Part shown: one piece after another, positions 7,827 through 15,139 of the stretch
Layout: every line of letters begins with the position of its first letter
How positions within the stretch are numbered: the stretch's first letter is position 1
Origin: an uncultured Alphaproteobacteria bacterium
GTDB taxonomy: Bacteria; Pseudomonadota; Alphaproteobacteria; CASFRQ01; SAAU01
Direction of reading: 5' to 3'
Assembly: GCA_949296785.1 (NCBI GenBank)
Contig: CASFRQ010000151.1
Span: 1 to 15,469 of the forward strand
DNA: 15,469 nt
The notes under the pieces: generated by a model
Seen by the model: the letters and a program-made list of their open reading frames with translations, nothing else
Database searches by the model: none
What the model was told of the DNA's origin: nothing
Translations under genes and position numbers: made by a program

Positions 7827-8029
7827 ATGTACCCGGAACAGGCGGAAAAAATAAGAAAAACTTTTTTATTACCAAAGAAAAAGGCCCTTTGTTTTTTCCT
7901 CTTATTCCTGTTTTTAAAATACTTTTAGGATTTTTCTTTCATCTTGCCCCCGGAATAAGCCAGATAAAAAATCAAAGAGGAAAGAAATAACAGCAAACGG
8001 AAAAACAACCTAAAAAACCGGCTCGGCGA

Positions 8030-8491
8030 TTATTCCTTATGATAGGGATGACCGTCCAAAATAGTTTGAGCCCTGTACAACTGTTCGGACAAAACGGCAC
8101 GCGCCAAGAAATGGGGCAAAGTCATCTTTCCCAAGCTTAAAAGTATATCCGCGCGTTTTTTTACCTCCTCTCCGTGACCGAAGGCGCCACCGATTAAAAA
8201 AGCCATTTTGGAAATACCCATGTTCTGGACTTTTTGAACAAGATCGGCAAATTCTACGGAATCCATCTGCTTTCCGTGTTCGTCCAAAGCAACGACAAAA
8301 ACCTTTTCCGGCAAGTCTTTCAACAAAAGAGTGGCTTCGTTTTTTTTCAACAAAGGAATCGGAAGGTTTTTTCTTTCCTCGTATTCCCGAATCTCTGCCC
8401 TTCCCTTTATTTTTGAAAGATAGTCCCGGACGAGAATCTCTTCAGGCTGATTTTTTTTCATAAAACCGATAGCATGAATGAAAAAATTCAT
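8030..8491 (-). CDS. rlmH: 23S rRNA pseudouridine-1915 N3-methyltransferase RlmH (153 aa)
   Basis: A SPOUT-class, SAM-dependent methyltransferase that methylates pseudouridine 1915 in helix 69 of 23S rRNA on the assembled ribosome. The start at 8491 has AGGAG about 12 nt upstream. Length is normal. Visible family features are ALDEHGKQMDSVEFA (69-83), the SAM-knot glycine loop LIGGAFGHG (99-107), LSLGKMTLPHFLARAVLSEQ (118-137) and the conserved end YRAQTILDGHPYHKE. The loop is GGAFGHG where many relatives have GGP-x-G. It reads opposite to its neighbours and convergent with glgA; the usual alphaproteobacterial neighbours are not seen. A 105-nt gap separates it from the divergent gene at 8597 and must hold both promoters. 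Confidence 0.95.
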   Translation of the reverse strand: MNFFIHAIGFMKKNQPEEILVRDYLSKIKGRAEIREYEERKNLPIPLLKKNEATLLLKDLPEKVFVVALDEHGKQMDSVEFADLVQKVQNMGISKMAFLIGGAFGHGEEVKKRADILLSLGKMTLPHFLARAVLSEQLYRAQTILDGHPYHKE

Positions 8492-8596
8492 AAAATATTT
8501 TCTCCTGTTTGTTTTTTTCTGGCAAAAGAAATAAAAACATATTATCCTAAAAACAATCGTTTAAGAGAAGAGTATTGAAAAAAGGATTTTAAAGCA

Positions 8597-9313
8597 ATGG
8601 ATAATCAGTCCTCTCCTTATGAATCTAAGCAAATAAAGTATGATATGCAGTGGCTGCTTGCCACCTATCCTTTGATTGCCAGCTTTATTCTCAACGGGCT
8701 GCAATTCGTGAACATGTCTTTTTTGGAATTGTTTTTCGGCTTCAATGCTTTATTGATTCTCATTGATGTCTGGGTATTAAGAAAGCAGGGAATCGTATGC
8801 CGTAACATCCTTTACATTCTTTTTGGTTTTTTCCTTCCCTTCGTGTACCTTTTTAAAAGGGAACGGCTGTTGAACCAAAATTCGCTGTCCACCTGGCTTT
8901 CTATTTTCTCCATCCTGTTGGCGGCTTTTCTGTCCGTCCGGATAGAATTTCCGGCTTCGGAAACGGTTGTCATTTCCGCTCAAGAGGCTGCCCTCCTTCA
9001 AGACCAACAATACCTTCAGGAAAAAGTCGTTGAAGCAATAGAAGGCATGGAAATAGACACCGGCGTCACTTTGCAAGATGCCCTTATTTTAATGGCGGAC
9101 GGGGACTTATCCCGCGTGCGTTGGACCGTGGAAGGACCTTTTTACATTGCTTTGATTGAAAAGCCCGAATCAACGGGGGCTCTTGTTTTTGAACGGAATA
9201 TGGAAGAAAACGGCATCTTTTTGGTGGAAGTGCTTTTGAACGGCAACCTTTGCGCCACAACGGACTTGGTTGACCAGCTGGAATGTTTCCTCGCCATTCA
9301 AAAAGCGCCTTAA
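8597..9313 (+). CDS. Uncharacterised four-helix membrane protein (238 aa)
   Basis: The ATG at 8597 has AAAGGA about 10-13 nt upstream, a weakly placed site. Four hydrophobic segments are visible at about residues 18-37, 42-60, 70-86 and 97-115. The loop after the third is basic (KRERLL), which places it in the cytoplasm. Residues about 116-238 form a soluble acidic domain with no recognised motif, probably outside the inner membrane. It includes a helical stretch rich in Gln and Glu and, near the end, one Cys in GNLCATT and one in LECFLA. I do not recognise a family. The glycosyltransferase gene follows after 21 nt, so the pair is probably an operon and may act together at the envelope. Confidence 0.75.
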   Translation: MDNQSSPYESKQIKYDMQWLLATYPLIASFILNGLQFVNMSFLELFFGFNALLILIDVWVLRKQGIVCRNILYILFGFFLPFVYLFKRERLLNQNSLSTWLSIFSILLAAFLSVRIEFPASETVVISAQEAALLQDQQYLQEKVVEAIEGMEIDTGVTLQDALILMADGDLSRVRWTVEGPFYIALIEKPESTGALVFERNMEENGIFLVEVLLNGNLCATTDLVDQLECFLAIQKAP

Positions 9314-9334
9314 CCTCATAAATAAGGAAAACAA

Positions 9335-10309
9335 ATGGAAGTACCGGCGCCTCTTATTTCTATTATCGTCCCTGTCTACAATGTTGAAAAATACCTTAAA
9401 GACTGCCTAAGTTCCGTCCAAGAGCAAACTTTGCGCGATTTTGAATGTTTATGCGTTGACTCCGGATCGGACGATTCGTCTGTAAGTATATTAAAAGAGT
9501 TTGCCGCGAAAGACCCTCGTTTTCGCGTCTTTTCCGACGAAAAAATGAAAAGCGTGGGACAGGCCAGGAACAAAGGCATCCGGGAAGCAAAAGGACGTTA
9601 TATTTTTTTCCTGGACAGCGATGATTTCATGGCATCGCAGACTTTGGAAATCTTAATGACTTTTTTGGAAACGCATAATGCGGATATCGTCTGTTGCAGC
9701 TTTCAAAAAGTGCCGGAAAACGCCGCCTTCCAAAAACAAAATGTTATAGACCTGGAAAACTTTAAATACCGTTTAACCAGTATCCCTTTAAAAGATTTTA
9801 TGGAAAAAACCCTGCCGATTGAATCTATGGTTTGGAACAAGCTTTACAGGGCTCCTCTTGTCAAAAGCGTTAATTTTATGGAAGGGTTGCGCCGTGGGGA
9901 AGACGAGGCTTTCACTCTGGAAATTTTAAATAAGACTCGGCGACTGATGGTCCTGCCGTTGCCATTTATCAGTTACCGGATAAGACCCTCCTCTTTGTCA
10001 AAAGAGGCCATTTCCGCGCAATATTTGGAAGATTACGCGCTCGTCCTTCCCTATTTGTATAAGCTTTTGACGGAAGGAAAGGATGAACGGGATCACCGGC
10101 AGATTCGCGCCTTCTTTGCTAAGAAAATCTATAAGCGCTACATCACGCATGTTCTGGACAAAACAAAAAAAGGCGAACGGGAAATTTTGAAAAAACTGTC
10201 AAGGGAAAAGCTGCGCCAGCTGCGTGACGAAAACATCCTGCAAATAAAAGATTTACCGTTTTTTAAAAGGTTACGGCTGTATTTTTTCTTAAGAAAGAAA
10301 ACTGTTTGA
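9335..10309 (+). CDS. Family 2 glycosyltransferase (324 aa)
   Basis: AAGGAA lies 6 nt before the ATG. Residues 7-110 are a classic GT-A domain: ISIIVPVYNVEKYL (8-21), D42-S-G-S-D46 where the family usually has DDGSxD, VGQARNKGIREAKGRY (74-89) and the metal- and nucleotide-binding D94-S-D-D97. Further on are VWNKLYR and RRGEDEAFTLEI, whose acidic pair is the likely catalytic base region. The C-terminal about 90 residues are very basic (KKIYKRY, KKTV end), suggesting peripheral attachment to the inner membrane. It should transfer a sugar from a nucleotide donor to a surface glycan or lipid; donor and acceptor cannot be read from sequence. Gene order suggests co-transcription with the membrane protein 21 nt upstream. 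Confidence 0.92.
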   Translation: MEVPAPLISIIVPVYNVEKYLKDCLSSVQEQTLRDFECLCVDSGSDDSSVSILKEFAAKDPRFRVFSDEKMKSVGQARNKGIREAKGRYIFFLDSDDFMASQTLEILMTFLETHNADIVCCSFQKVPENAAFQKQNVIDLENFKYRLTSIPLKDFMEKTLPIESMVWNKLYRAPLVKSVNFMEGLRRGEDEAFTLEILNKTRRLMVLPLPFISYRIRPSSLSKEAISAQYLEDYALVLPYLYKLLTEGKDERDHRQIRAFFAKKIYKRYITHVLDKTKKGEREILKKLSREKLRQLRDENILQIKDLPFFKRLRLYFFLRKKTV

Positions 10310-10337
10310 CAAAGGGAAAGAAAAATTAAAAAAACTA

Positions 10338-10365
10338 TTGACAAAAATAAGGCTGGGTTTATTAT
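10338..10365 (+). promoter_or_regulatory. Predicted sigma70-type promoter of the rightward lipoprotein gene
   Basis: A perfect TTGACA (10338-10343), 16 nt, then TATTAT (10360-10365), with TTATAA at 18 nt as an alternative. The start codon is about 100 nt further on, giving an unusually long leader that contains the tandem repeat at 10382-10411. Confidence 0.6.
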
Positions 10366-10381
10366 AAGGGCAAAAGGGAAG

Positions 10382-10411
10382 TTTCTGGAGAATAAATTTC
10401 TGGAGAATAAA
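10382..10411 (+). repeat. Perfect tandem 15-bp repeat with duplicated GGAG in the lipoprotein leader
   Basis: TTTCTGGAGAATAAA occurs twice back to back at 10382-10396 and 10397-10411. The second copy places GGAG 5 nt before ATG AAA TAA at 10411-10419, a minimal two-codon reading frame. The real gene starts at 10468 with its own AGAGGT. Confidence 0.8.
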
Positions 10412-10467
10412 TGAAATAAAGGTAAAGATTTTAAGTAAAGAACTCAAATCAAAAAAAGAGGTAAAAA

Positions 10468-11100
10468 ATGAAAACAAAAACCGAATCATTCCTTCAAAAA
10501 GGTGAAATTGTCAGCTACACCAGCGGAACGAAAGAAGCCGCCGAAAAAGGAAAACCGGCCCACAACCTGAAAAAAGTTGCCCTAAAGCTGGGAATCGTGA
10601 CGCTTGCTTTTTCCATGGCGTTGACGGGTTGTTCAAAATCAGAGGCAGAAAATAACCAACAACAAACAACGCAAAATCAACAGATTTCCAAAGAGCAAGC
10701 CATTGAAGCTGCCAGACAGGAATTTTTAACCGACGACAAAGGGGTCGGTTTTAACGATAGAGATAAAGAATATTTAAACAGGCTGTTTGATTATCTTGTT
10801 TACACTCAGGAAATAAGAGATTTGCAACAGGCTGATAAAAAAGTGCCCAAAGAACTGAAAGAAAAACAGACAGAAGCATTGGAAGGTATTTCTCTCTATA
10901 TTAAAAATGGGGACGTCATAGATGTTCGTTTTAAAATTTTGGATGAGGAAGGTTCTTACAACGCCGAACGATTTGCTAAAGAATTAAGAGACATGTTAAT
11001 TGAACGCCTGTTGTCCGATTCATTCAGGACAAAGACGATCGCATCTCAAAATACGGTAAAATCAATTCAACAAGAAGCGAAAGAAAAGGTTAGAGAATAA
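10468..11100 (+). CDS. Predicted lipoprotein with Q-rich linker (210 aa)
   Basis: AGAGGT lies 7-8 nt before the ATG. A polar, charged N-terminal extension of about 35 residues precedes the basic LKKVALK and a hydrophobic segment ending in a standard lipobox, L52-T-G-C55. The mature part starts with a Gln/Asn-rich linker (NNQQQTTQNQQ), then a charged helical domain of about 130 residues. The plan matches the 190-aa protein at 1169-1741: charged extension, lipobox, Q-rich linker, helical domain, then a terminator and a CWxC protein gene downstream. KK-x2-LK followed by IVT is also shared. I infer two diverged copies of one envelope lipoprotein family, perhaps partners of the adjacent secretion proteins. 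Mature function is unknown and no named family is recognised. Confidence 0.8.
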   Translation: MKTKTESFLQKGEIVSYTSGTKEAAEKGKPAHNLKKVALKLGIVTLAFSMALTGCSKSEAENNQQQTTQNQQISKEQAIEAARQEFLTDDKGVGFNDRDKEYLNRLFDYLVYTQEIRDLQQADKKVPKELKEKQTEALEGISLYIKNGDVIDVRFKILDEEGSYNAERFAKELRDMLIERLLSDSFRTKTIASQNTVKSIQQEAKEKVRE

Positions 11101-11127
11101 AATTAACTGTTTTTATCATGTTAAAAT

Positions 11128-11162
11128 AAAAGAAAAGGCTCCCAATAGAGCCTTTTCTTTTT
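11128..11162 (+). terminator. Rho-independent terminator after the rightward lipoprotein gene
   Basis: A 14-bp perfect stem, AGAAAAGGCTC against GAGCCTTTTCT extended by A and T runs, has a 6-nt loop and ends in a T run. It lies 27 nt after the stop and matches the layout at 1107-1143 on the other strand. Confidence 0.85.
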
Positions 11163-11186
11163 ACTTTCTTTTTTTAGTTTTTCTGA

Positions 11187-11192
11187 TATAAT
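11187..11192 (+). promoter_or_regulatory. Predicted -10 box of the 836-aa gene
   Basis: A perfect TATAAT within TGATATAAT lies 30 nt before the ATG. No good -35 is seen in the T-rich DNA upstream. The segment down to AAAAGGGTTTT resembles the leader of the paralog starting at 1040. Confidence 0.5.
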
Positions 11193-11222
11193 TTAAAGAA
11201 AAACATAAAAGGGTTTTAGGCA

Positions 11223-13733
11223 ATGCGATTCCGCTGTTTTTACTCATTTCTTCTTTTTTTCTTTTCTTTTTTTGCAACCTCTGTCAATGCTGCCAAAGTT
11301 AATTGTTATGATTATTTTGTAAACACAAACAAAAACACTTTCTTGAACGGCGCTATTTTTGGAACAAGCTACGATAAGGTAGAGAATGCGGAAGATTGTT
11401 CCATGAACTATCAGTTTCACAACGGAGATATATATACGCATGATTCCTCTCTGCAGGGTCAGACGATAAATGTTTCCCAGGAGCTAAATGATTATTTCGT
11501 TGACTATTATACATCATGCACCATAACCAATTCCTGTCCCCCCTCTATTATGGAAATGGTTCAAGACAGGGATATTATCATTGTAGATCCAAACAAAGCT
11601 TTTGATTATGTGAATGAAACGGATCCTGAAAAATTGGAAGTAACAGATCCTGCATTTGAAGAAATCAATAAACAAATGTTAAACAACGCTATCTATGGCT
11701 CAGGTGGGGATGATACCGAATATGACGACTATTATAATCTTGTGAGCGGATTATGCCAAACGGGTCCTGAAACAACCGTTGCAAACATGCAAAGTTGTTC
11801 CACCGCGCGAGATATCGTTGAAATAATGAATGGTGATAAATCAAATTTAACAATTTCAGGGAAACATAAAAAAAAGCTGGAAGATGCCTGTAAAGATGGA
11901 TATTCATCAAATGCTTGTCAGGCAGCGGTTCAAGAAGTTTCTGACAGTATCATCGCCGGGGAAGGAATTTATATGAAAGGCGGTACTCAAGACAGAATGC
12001 AGGAGGCTATGCAAAGTGTAGCTGAGGATAACGGTTCTCCTGTCAGCCAACTTTTAGGTAACAATGGAATAACTCCAGAACAATTTAAACCTATTATTGA
12101 AGCCATGCAAATTCAATTAAAAGAAGAATTTGCTAATGATCCGCAAAATGAAGAAATTGAAGAGGCCTTAGACAAGGTGAATAACGCAATTATTTCAGGA
12201 GATTATAATGACGTCCGAGATGAACTTTATGAGTCTCTTAAAAATGGCGAAAATTCAGTACTTACGAACAGTTTCACTCAAATGCTTAATGTTAATTCCG
12301 TCCATGAAACAAACAGATTGTTTGATTCCTCACAATATAAAGGAACTACTTATGAAGCTGTTTTAACCAACTACAAAGACAACAACAGTGGTTGCTGGTT
12401 CTGTTCAATTTTTGGAAAAGCTTTTCAGGCGATTAACAATATTACAACTCAGATTTTCAACACTTTAAAAGAACCTCTCCTCCCTTTGCTGTCTGTCGGA
12501 TTGGCTCTTTGGATTGTTTTTTTGGTTCTGAGGTTCTTTTCTTCCTTCCAGGGAATGGATCCGGGACAGTTTTTCGGTCTTTTCTCCAAAGGCATTTTTA
12601 AAGGCTTCATAGCGACGGTCCTTTTAACGGCCGGCCCTTCGTTTATTTTTGGATATACTTTGACCCCGGTGTTGGAACTAGGCGGAGCGTTCAGCCAGAA
12701 AATCATTGAAAGCGACACGGATTTTAGTACCTATGAAGATTCAGAACTTGGCAGCTTTTCCCCCTGCAGTATAATTACATTGGGAGAATCTTCTTTTCCT
12801 AAAGGTTCAGCATTCTCATACGAAGCGTTTAAACAATTGGATTGCATGATGCGTACGGCCAGCTGGCGGGTTGTAAACGGTTTGGCCGTCGGCGCTTCTA
12901 TTGTCAGCTTGGTTTTTAAAGAAGCGAATATCTTTTCTTTTTTCTCAATGTTTGACATCCTTTTAATGGGATGCCTCATATGGTTGGGGCATTTTGTCAT
13001 GCTGATTGTCCTGCCGCTCAAGCTGATTGATATTTTGGCGCATATCGCTTTTGTCGGGGCATTAATGCCTTTGCTGATTATTACATGGGTTTTCCAAGAA
13101 TGGAAAAATTCTTACGCCAAACGGGCTCTTGAGATTTTTGTAGGAGCATGTTTTACATTTATCATGCTTTCACTTCTTTTAATCTTATCCTTAAGAATTA
13201 TCACTTTTGCCATACCGACTGATGAGAATTGCCAAAACGCGACTCCGGGCATGATGGCATGTCCGAATACCGAAAATGGAAAACAAGGATTATTAACGGT
13301 TTTAAAAAATGGCGAAGATGTAGAAGATTTGCAAAACGAGGTGGATTTTACGGGCATGCAGATATTTGTCACTCTGGGGGCATGTTTCTTCGCCTGGAAA
13401 CTGCTTGACAGCGCATCCGATCTGGCTGAGGAATTGACAGGCTTCAGCAGTCCCGGAACAGAGCTGTCATCAGCAGCTAACAAACCTCTCATGGCCGGCG
13501 TTGCCGTTGCGGGAGGAGCGGCCGGCACTATCGGCATCGGTTTAGGTAGATTAGGAAAAGACAAAATAAAAGATGCCTGGCAGAACAGAAAAATAACAAA
13601 GAGTCGTTATGCTTCGCCGACGCAATCCGGAAAATCTTCCGGCCCTCGGAATGGTCCGCAACCCCAAACTAACTCAAATACGAATCCTACAGGCCCAGAA
13701 CAACCGACGCCGGAACAAAAACAGGAGAAATAA
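11223..13733 (+). CDS. VirB6/TrbL-like polytopic secretion protein with CWxC motif (836 aa)
   Basis: AAAAGGG lies about 12 nt before the ATG. Residues 1-23 are a Sec signal peptide (ending SVNA). Residues 24-390 are a large polar domain with eight cysteines, presumably periplasmic. C391-W-F-C394 precedes the first membrane helix (LLSVGLALWIVF). Several more helices follow: about 450-480, 545-570, 575-625 (including MPLLIITWVF), 635-660 and 690-715. A Gly/Ala-rich segment (MAGVAVAGGAAG) and a Pro/Gln/Asn-rich tail end the protein. The topology, the P-x7-8 W-V-F type signature shared with the next gene, and the extended periplasmic part fit a VirB6/TrbL inner-membrane channel of a type IV secretion or conjugation system. 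Such enlarged VirB6 proteins are known from Rickettsiales. GC is about 34% in sampled N-terminal stretches and about 44% over 12481-12660. Confidence 0.8.
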   Translation: MRFRCFYSFLLFFFSFFATSVNAAKVNCYDYFVNTNKNTFLNGAIFGTSYDKVENAEDCSMNYQFHNGDIYTHDSSLQGQTINVSQELNDYFVDYYTSCTITNSCPPSIMEMVQDRDIIIVDPNKAFDYVNETDPEKLEVTDPAFEEINKQMLNNAIYGSGGDDTEYDDYYNLVSGLCQTGPETTVANMQSCSTARDIVEIMNGDKSNLTISGKHKKKLEDACKDGYSSNACQAAVQEVSDSIIAGEGIYMKGGTQDRMQEAMQSVAEDNGSPVSQLLGNNGITPEQFKPIIEAMQIQLKEEFANDPQNEEIEEALDKVNNAIISGDYNDVRDELYESLKNGENSVLTNSFTQMLNVNSVHETNRLFDSSQYKGTTYEAVLTNYKDNNSGCWFCSIFGKAFQAINNITTQIFNTLKEPLLPLLSVGLALWIVFLVLRFFSSFQGMDPGQFFGLFSKGIFKGFIATVLLTAGPSFIFGYTLTPVLELGGAFSQKIIESDTDFSTYEDSELGSFSPCSIITLGESSFPKGSAFSYEAFKQLDCMMRTASWRVVNGLAVGASIVSLVFKEANIFSFFSMFDILLMGCLIWLGHFVMLIVLPLKLIDILAHIAFVGALMPLLIITWVFQEWKNSYAKRALEIFVGACFTFIMLSLLLILSLRIITFAIPTDENCQNATPGMMACPNTENGKQGLLTVLKNGEDVEDLQNEVDFTGMQIFVTLGACFFAWKLLDSASDLAEELTGFSSPGTELSSAANKPLMAGVAVAGGAAGTIGIGLGRLGKDKIKDAWQNRKITKSRYASPTQSGKSSGPRNGPQPQTNSNTNPTGPEQPTPEQKQEK

Positions 13734-13736
13734 AGA

Positions 13737-13877
13737 ATCGTTTTGACATGAGCTCTTCCAACAAAAGGCGATTGTAGGGAATTATTAAGGCAACAGAAAT
13801 TTTCTTAGACGAAACAACTAATATTAAAGGAAATGGGAAAAACACTTTTTGGAGGCTATATCATTTTTCAAAACGAT
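13737..13877. repeat. 10-bp perfect inverted repeat bounding 121 bp of intergenic DNA
   Basis: ATCGTTTTGA at 13737-13746 is matched in reverse complement by TCAAAACGAT at 13868-13877. The arms are too far apart for a simple terminator. They bound most of the gap between two secretion genes and could be remains of a small mobile element. A chance match is possible. Confidence 0.4.
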
Positions 13878-13879
13878 AA
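13778..13879 (+). pseudogene. Possible remnant of a coding sequence
   Basis: From 13778 to the TAA at 13877-13879 the frame is open and reads protein-like, including IFLDETTNIKGNG followed by NTFWRLYHFSKR. There is no start codon in frame, and a TAG lies directly upstream. The pattern faintly recalls the N-terminus of DUF2235 hydrolases (FxDGTxN then TNVxRLY), but the Gly is replaced and only 33 codons remain. It may be a decayed fragment or chance. Confidence 0.25.
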
Positions 13880-13944
13880 TCGGTAGATTTGAATTGGTAA
13901 AAAAACCATAAGAACAAAATAAAAGGGAACAAGAGATATTGCAG

Positions 13945-15123
13945 ATGAAAAAAATCGGCAGTTTGAAAATAAATAAAATTTTCACGATTTTAGCTGTTAT
14001 TGCGGCTGGAATGATGCTGGGTGCCTGCCAAGTTGAATTTACAAATCAGGAGGAATATCAAGAAGCTTTGGCCAATTGCTGGATGTGTGGTTTTTATGAT
14101 GCGGCGATAGACCAAGGCGGGGCCCTTTTATTTAAAGTATATGAAAACATTCATTCCGTATGCGTTACATTATTAGGCGTATTTTTAGCGATTTGGCTGG
14201 CGTTTCATTCCTTGTCAATTATAGCCGTTTTTAAAAACCCGCAACCGACGGCTTTCTTAAGAAAAATGTCGGGGGTTTTACTGAAAGCCGTAATCGTATC
14301 CGTCCTTTTGTCATCCATTCCGATATTCGTCCAGGTGCTAAATCTGACAGTCTTACCTGTTTTTGAGGCCTTTTTAAAAACAGGATATGATATTATGGCG
14401 AAAGCGTTGAATGAAACCGGTTCGTTTTCCTCTTGGGATCCGGCTTCAATCAAACAGCAAAACTTTCAAATCGCTTCCGAACAAAACCCGATTTTTCCTT
14501 CCGGTTTTAAAGAAATGATGCGGGACATTATCGTAACGATGCAAGCGTCTTTATCCAAAGGCATGGCTCTTGGCGTAACGGTTATGTCAGATAGTCCTAT
14601 CCAAGGTTCTCTGGTAGGAATCGGCATTTGGCTTTTGTTTTTTTGTTTGACTTTGACTCTACCCTTTTATCTTCTGGATGGATTGATCAGAGCCTGTATC
14701 GCTTTAATCATGCTTCCCATTCTCTTGGTAGCGTGGGTATTTCCCGTAACATCGGAATGGCTGGTAAAAGGCTGGACGATTTTCTTAAGTTCTCTGATTC
14801 AAATTTTGGTATTTACCTTGTTCATGTCTTTGTTGGTTTATGTATTCGCCACATCCGGCGAGGTCATCACCGAAATGAAAGGCTGGGGGAATTTGGATGC
14901 GGATACGATGAATAAAATGGCTTCATCAATAAGGATGTTGGATTTCGGATTCCTTTCTTTATTTGCGTTGTGCGCTTACTTCTATATGTTCAGGACAAAA
15001 ATTTTCTTCATGGCTAATTATTTGGGCGGTTCTGTCGCATCTTTTGTTTTCCAGCAAATATTTCAAAAGGCGAAGCAACTGGCCGGAAAAATGGTCAGTA
15101 TGGTTAAAGCGGTTGTAAAATAA
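13945..15123 (+). CDS. VirB6/TrbL-like polytopic protein with lipobox and CWxC motif (392 aa)
   Basis: The ATG at 13945 is preferred to a TTG at 13939; AAGAGA and AAAAGGGAA lie upstream. A basic start and hydrophobic segment end in a lipobox, L25-G-A-C28, so the N-terminus is probably lipidated. Only 16 residues separate the lipid Cys from C45-W-M-C48, after which the first membrane helix follows (LLGVFLAIWLAF). Further helices lie at about 105-130, 190-260 (two or three, with LMLPILLVAWVF), 268-300 and 325-350. There is a polar loop at about 140-185 (NETGSFSSWDP). The hydrophobic pattern and WVF signature match VirB6/TrbL proteins, which line the inner-membrane part of type IV secretion channels. 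The next paralog starts 16 nt downstream, so the two are co-transcribed. A lipid anchor on a polytopic VirB6-type protein is unusual. Confidence 0.82.
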   Translation: MKKIGSLKINKIFTILAVIAAGMMLGACQVEFTNQEEYQEALANCWMCGFYDAAIDQGGALLFKVYENIHSVCVTLLGVFLAIWLAFHSLSIIAVFKNPQPTAFLRKMSGVLLKAVIVSVLLSSIPIFVQVLNLTVLPVFEAFLKTGYDIMAKALNETGSFSSWDPASIKQQNFQIASEQNPIFPSGFKEMMRDIIVTMQASLSKGMALGVTVMSDSPIQGSLVGIGIWLLFFCLTLTLPFYLLDGLIRACIALIMLPILLVAWVFPVTSEWLVKGWTIFLSSLIQILVFTLFMSLLVYVFATSGEVITEMKGWGNLDADTMNKMASSIRMLDFGFLSLFALCAYFYMFRTKIFFMANYLGGSVASFVFQQIFQKAKQLAGKMVSMVKAVVK

Positions 15124-15139
15124 AAAGCGGAGAAAGATA

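Noticed and set aside
7925..8008. Minus-strand 27-codon frame downstream of rlmH encoding one hydrophobic helix
   Set aside because: It needs a TTG start and has no clear ribosome site. It could be the start of a lost gene, but chance is more likely.
13112..13564. Minus-strand frame of 150 codons opposite the 836-aa gene
   Set aside because: Antisense shadow of conserved membrane helices in the coding strand.
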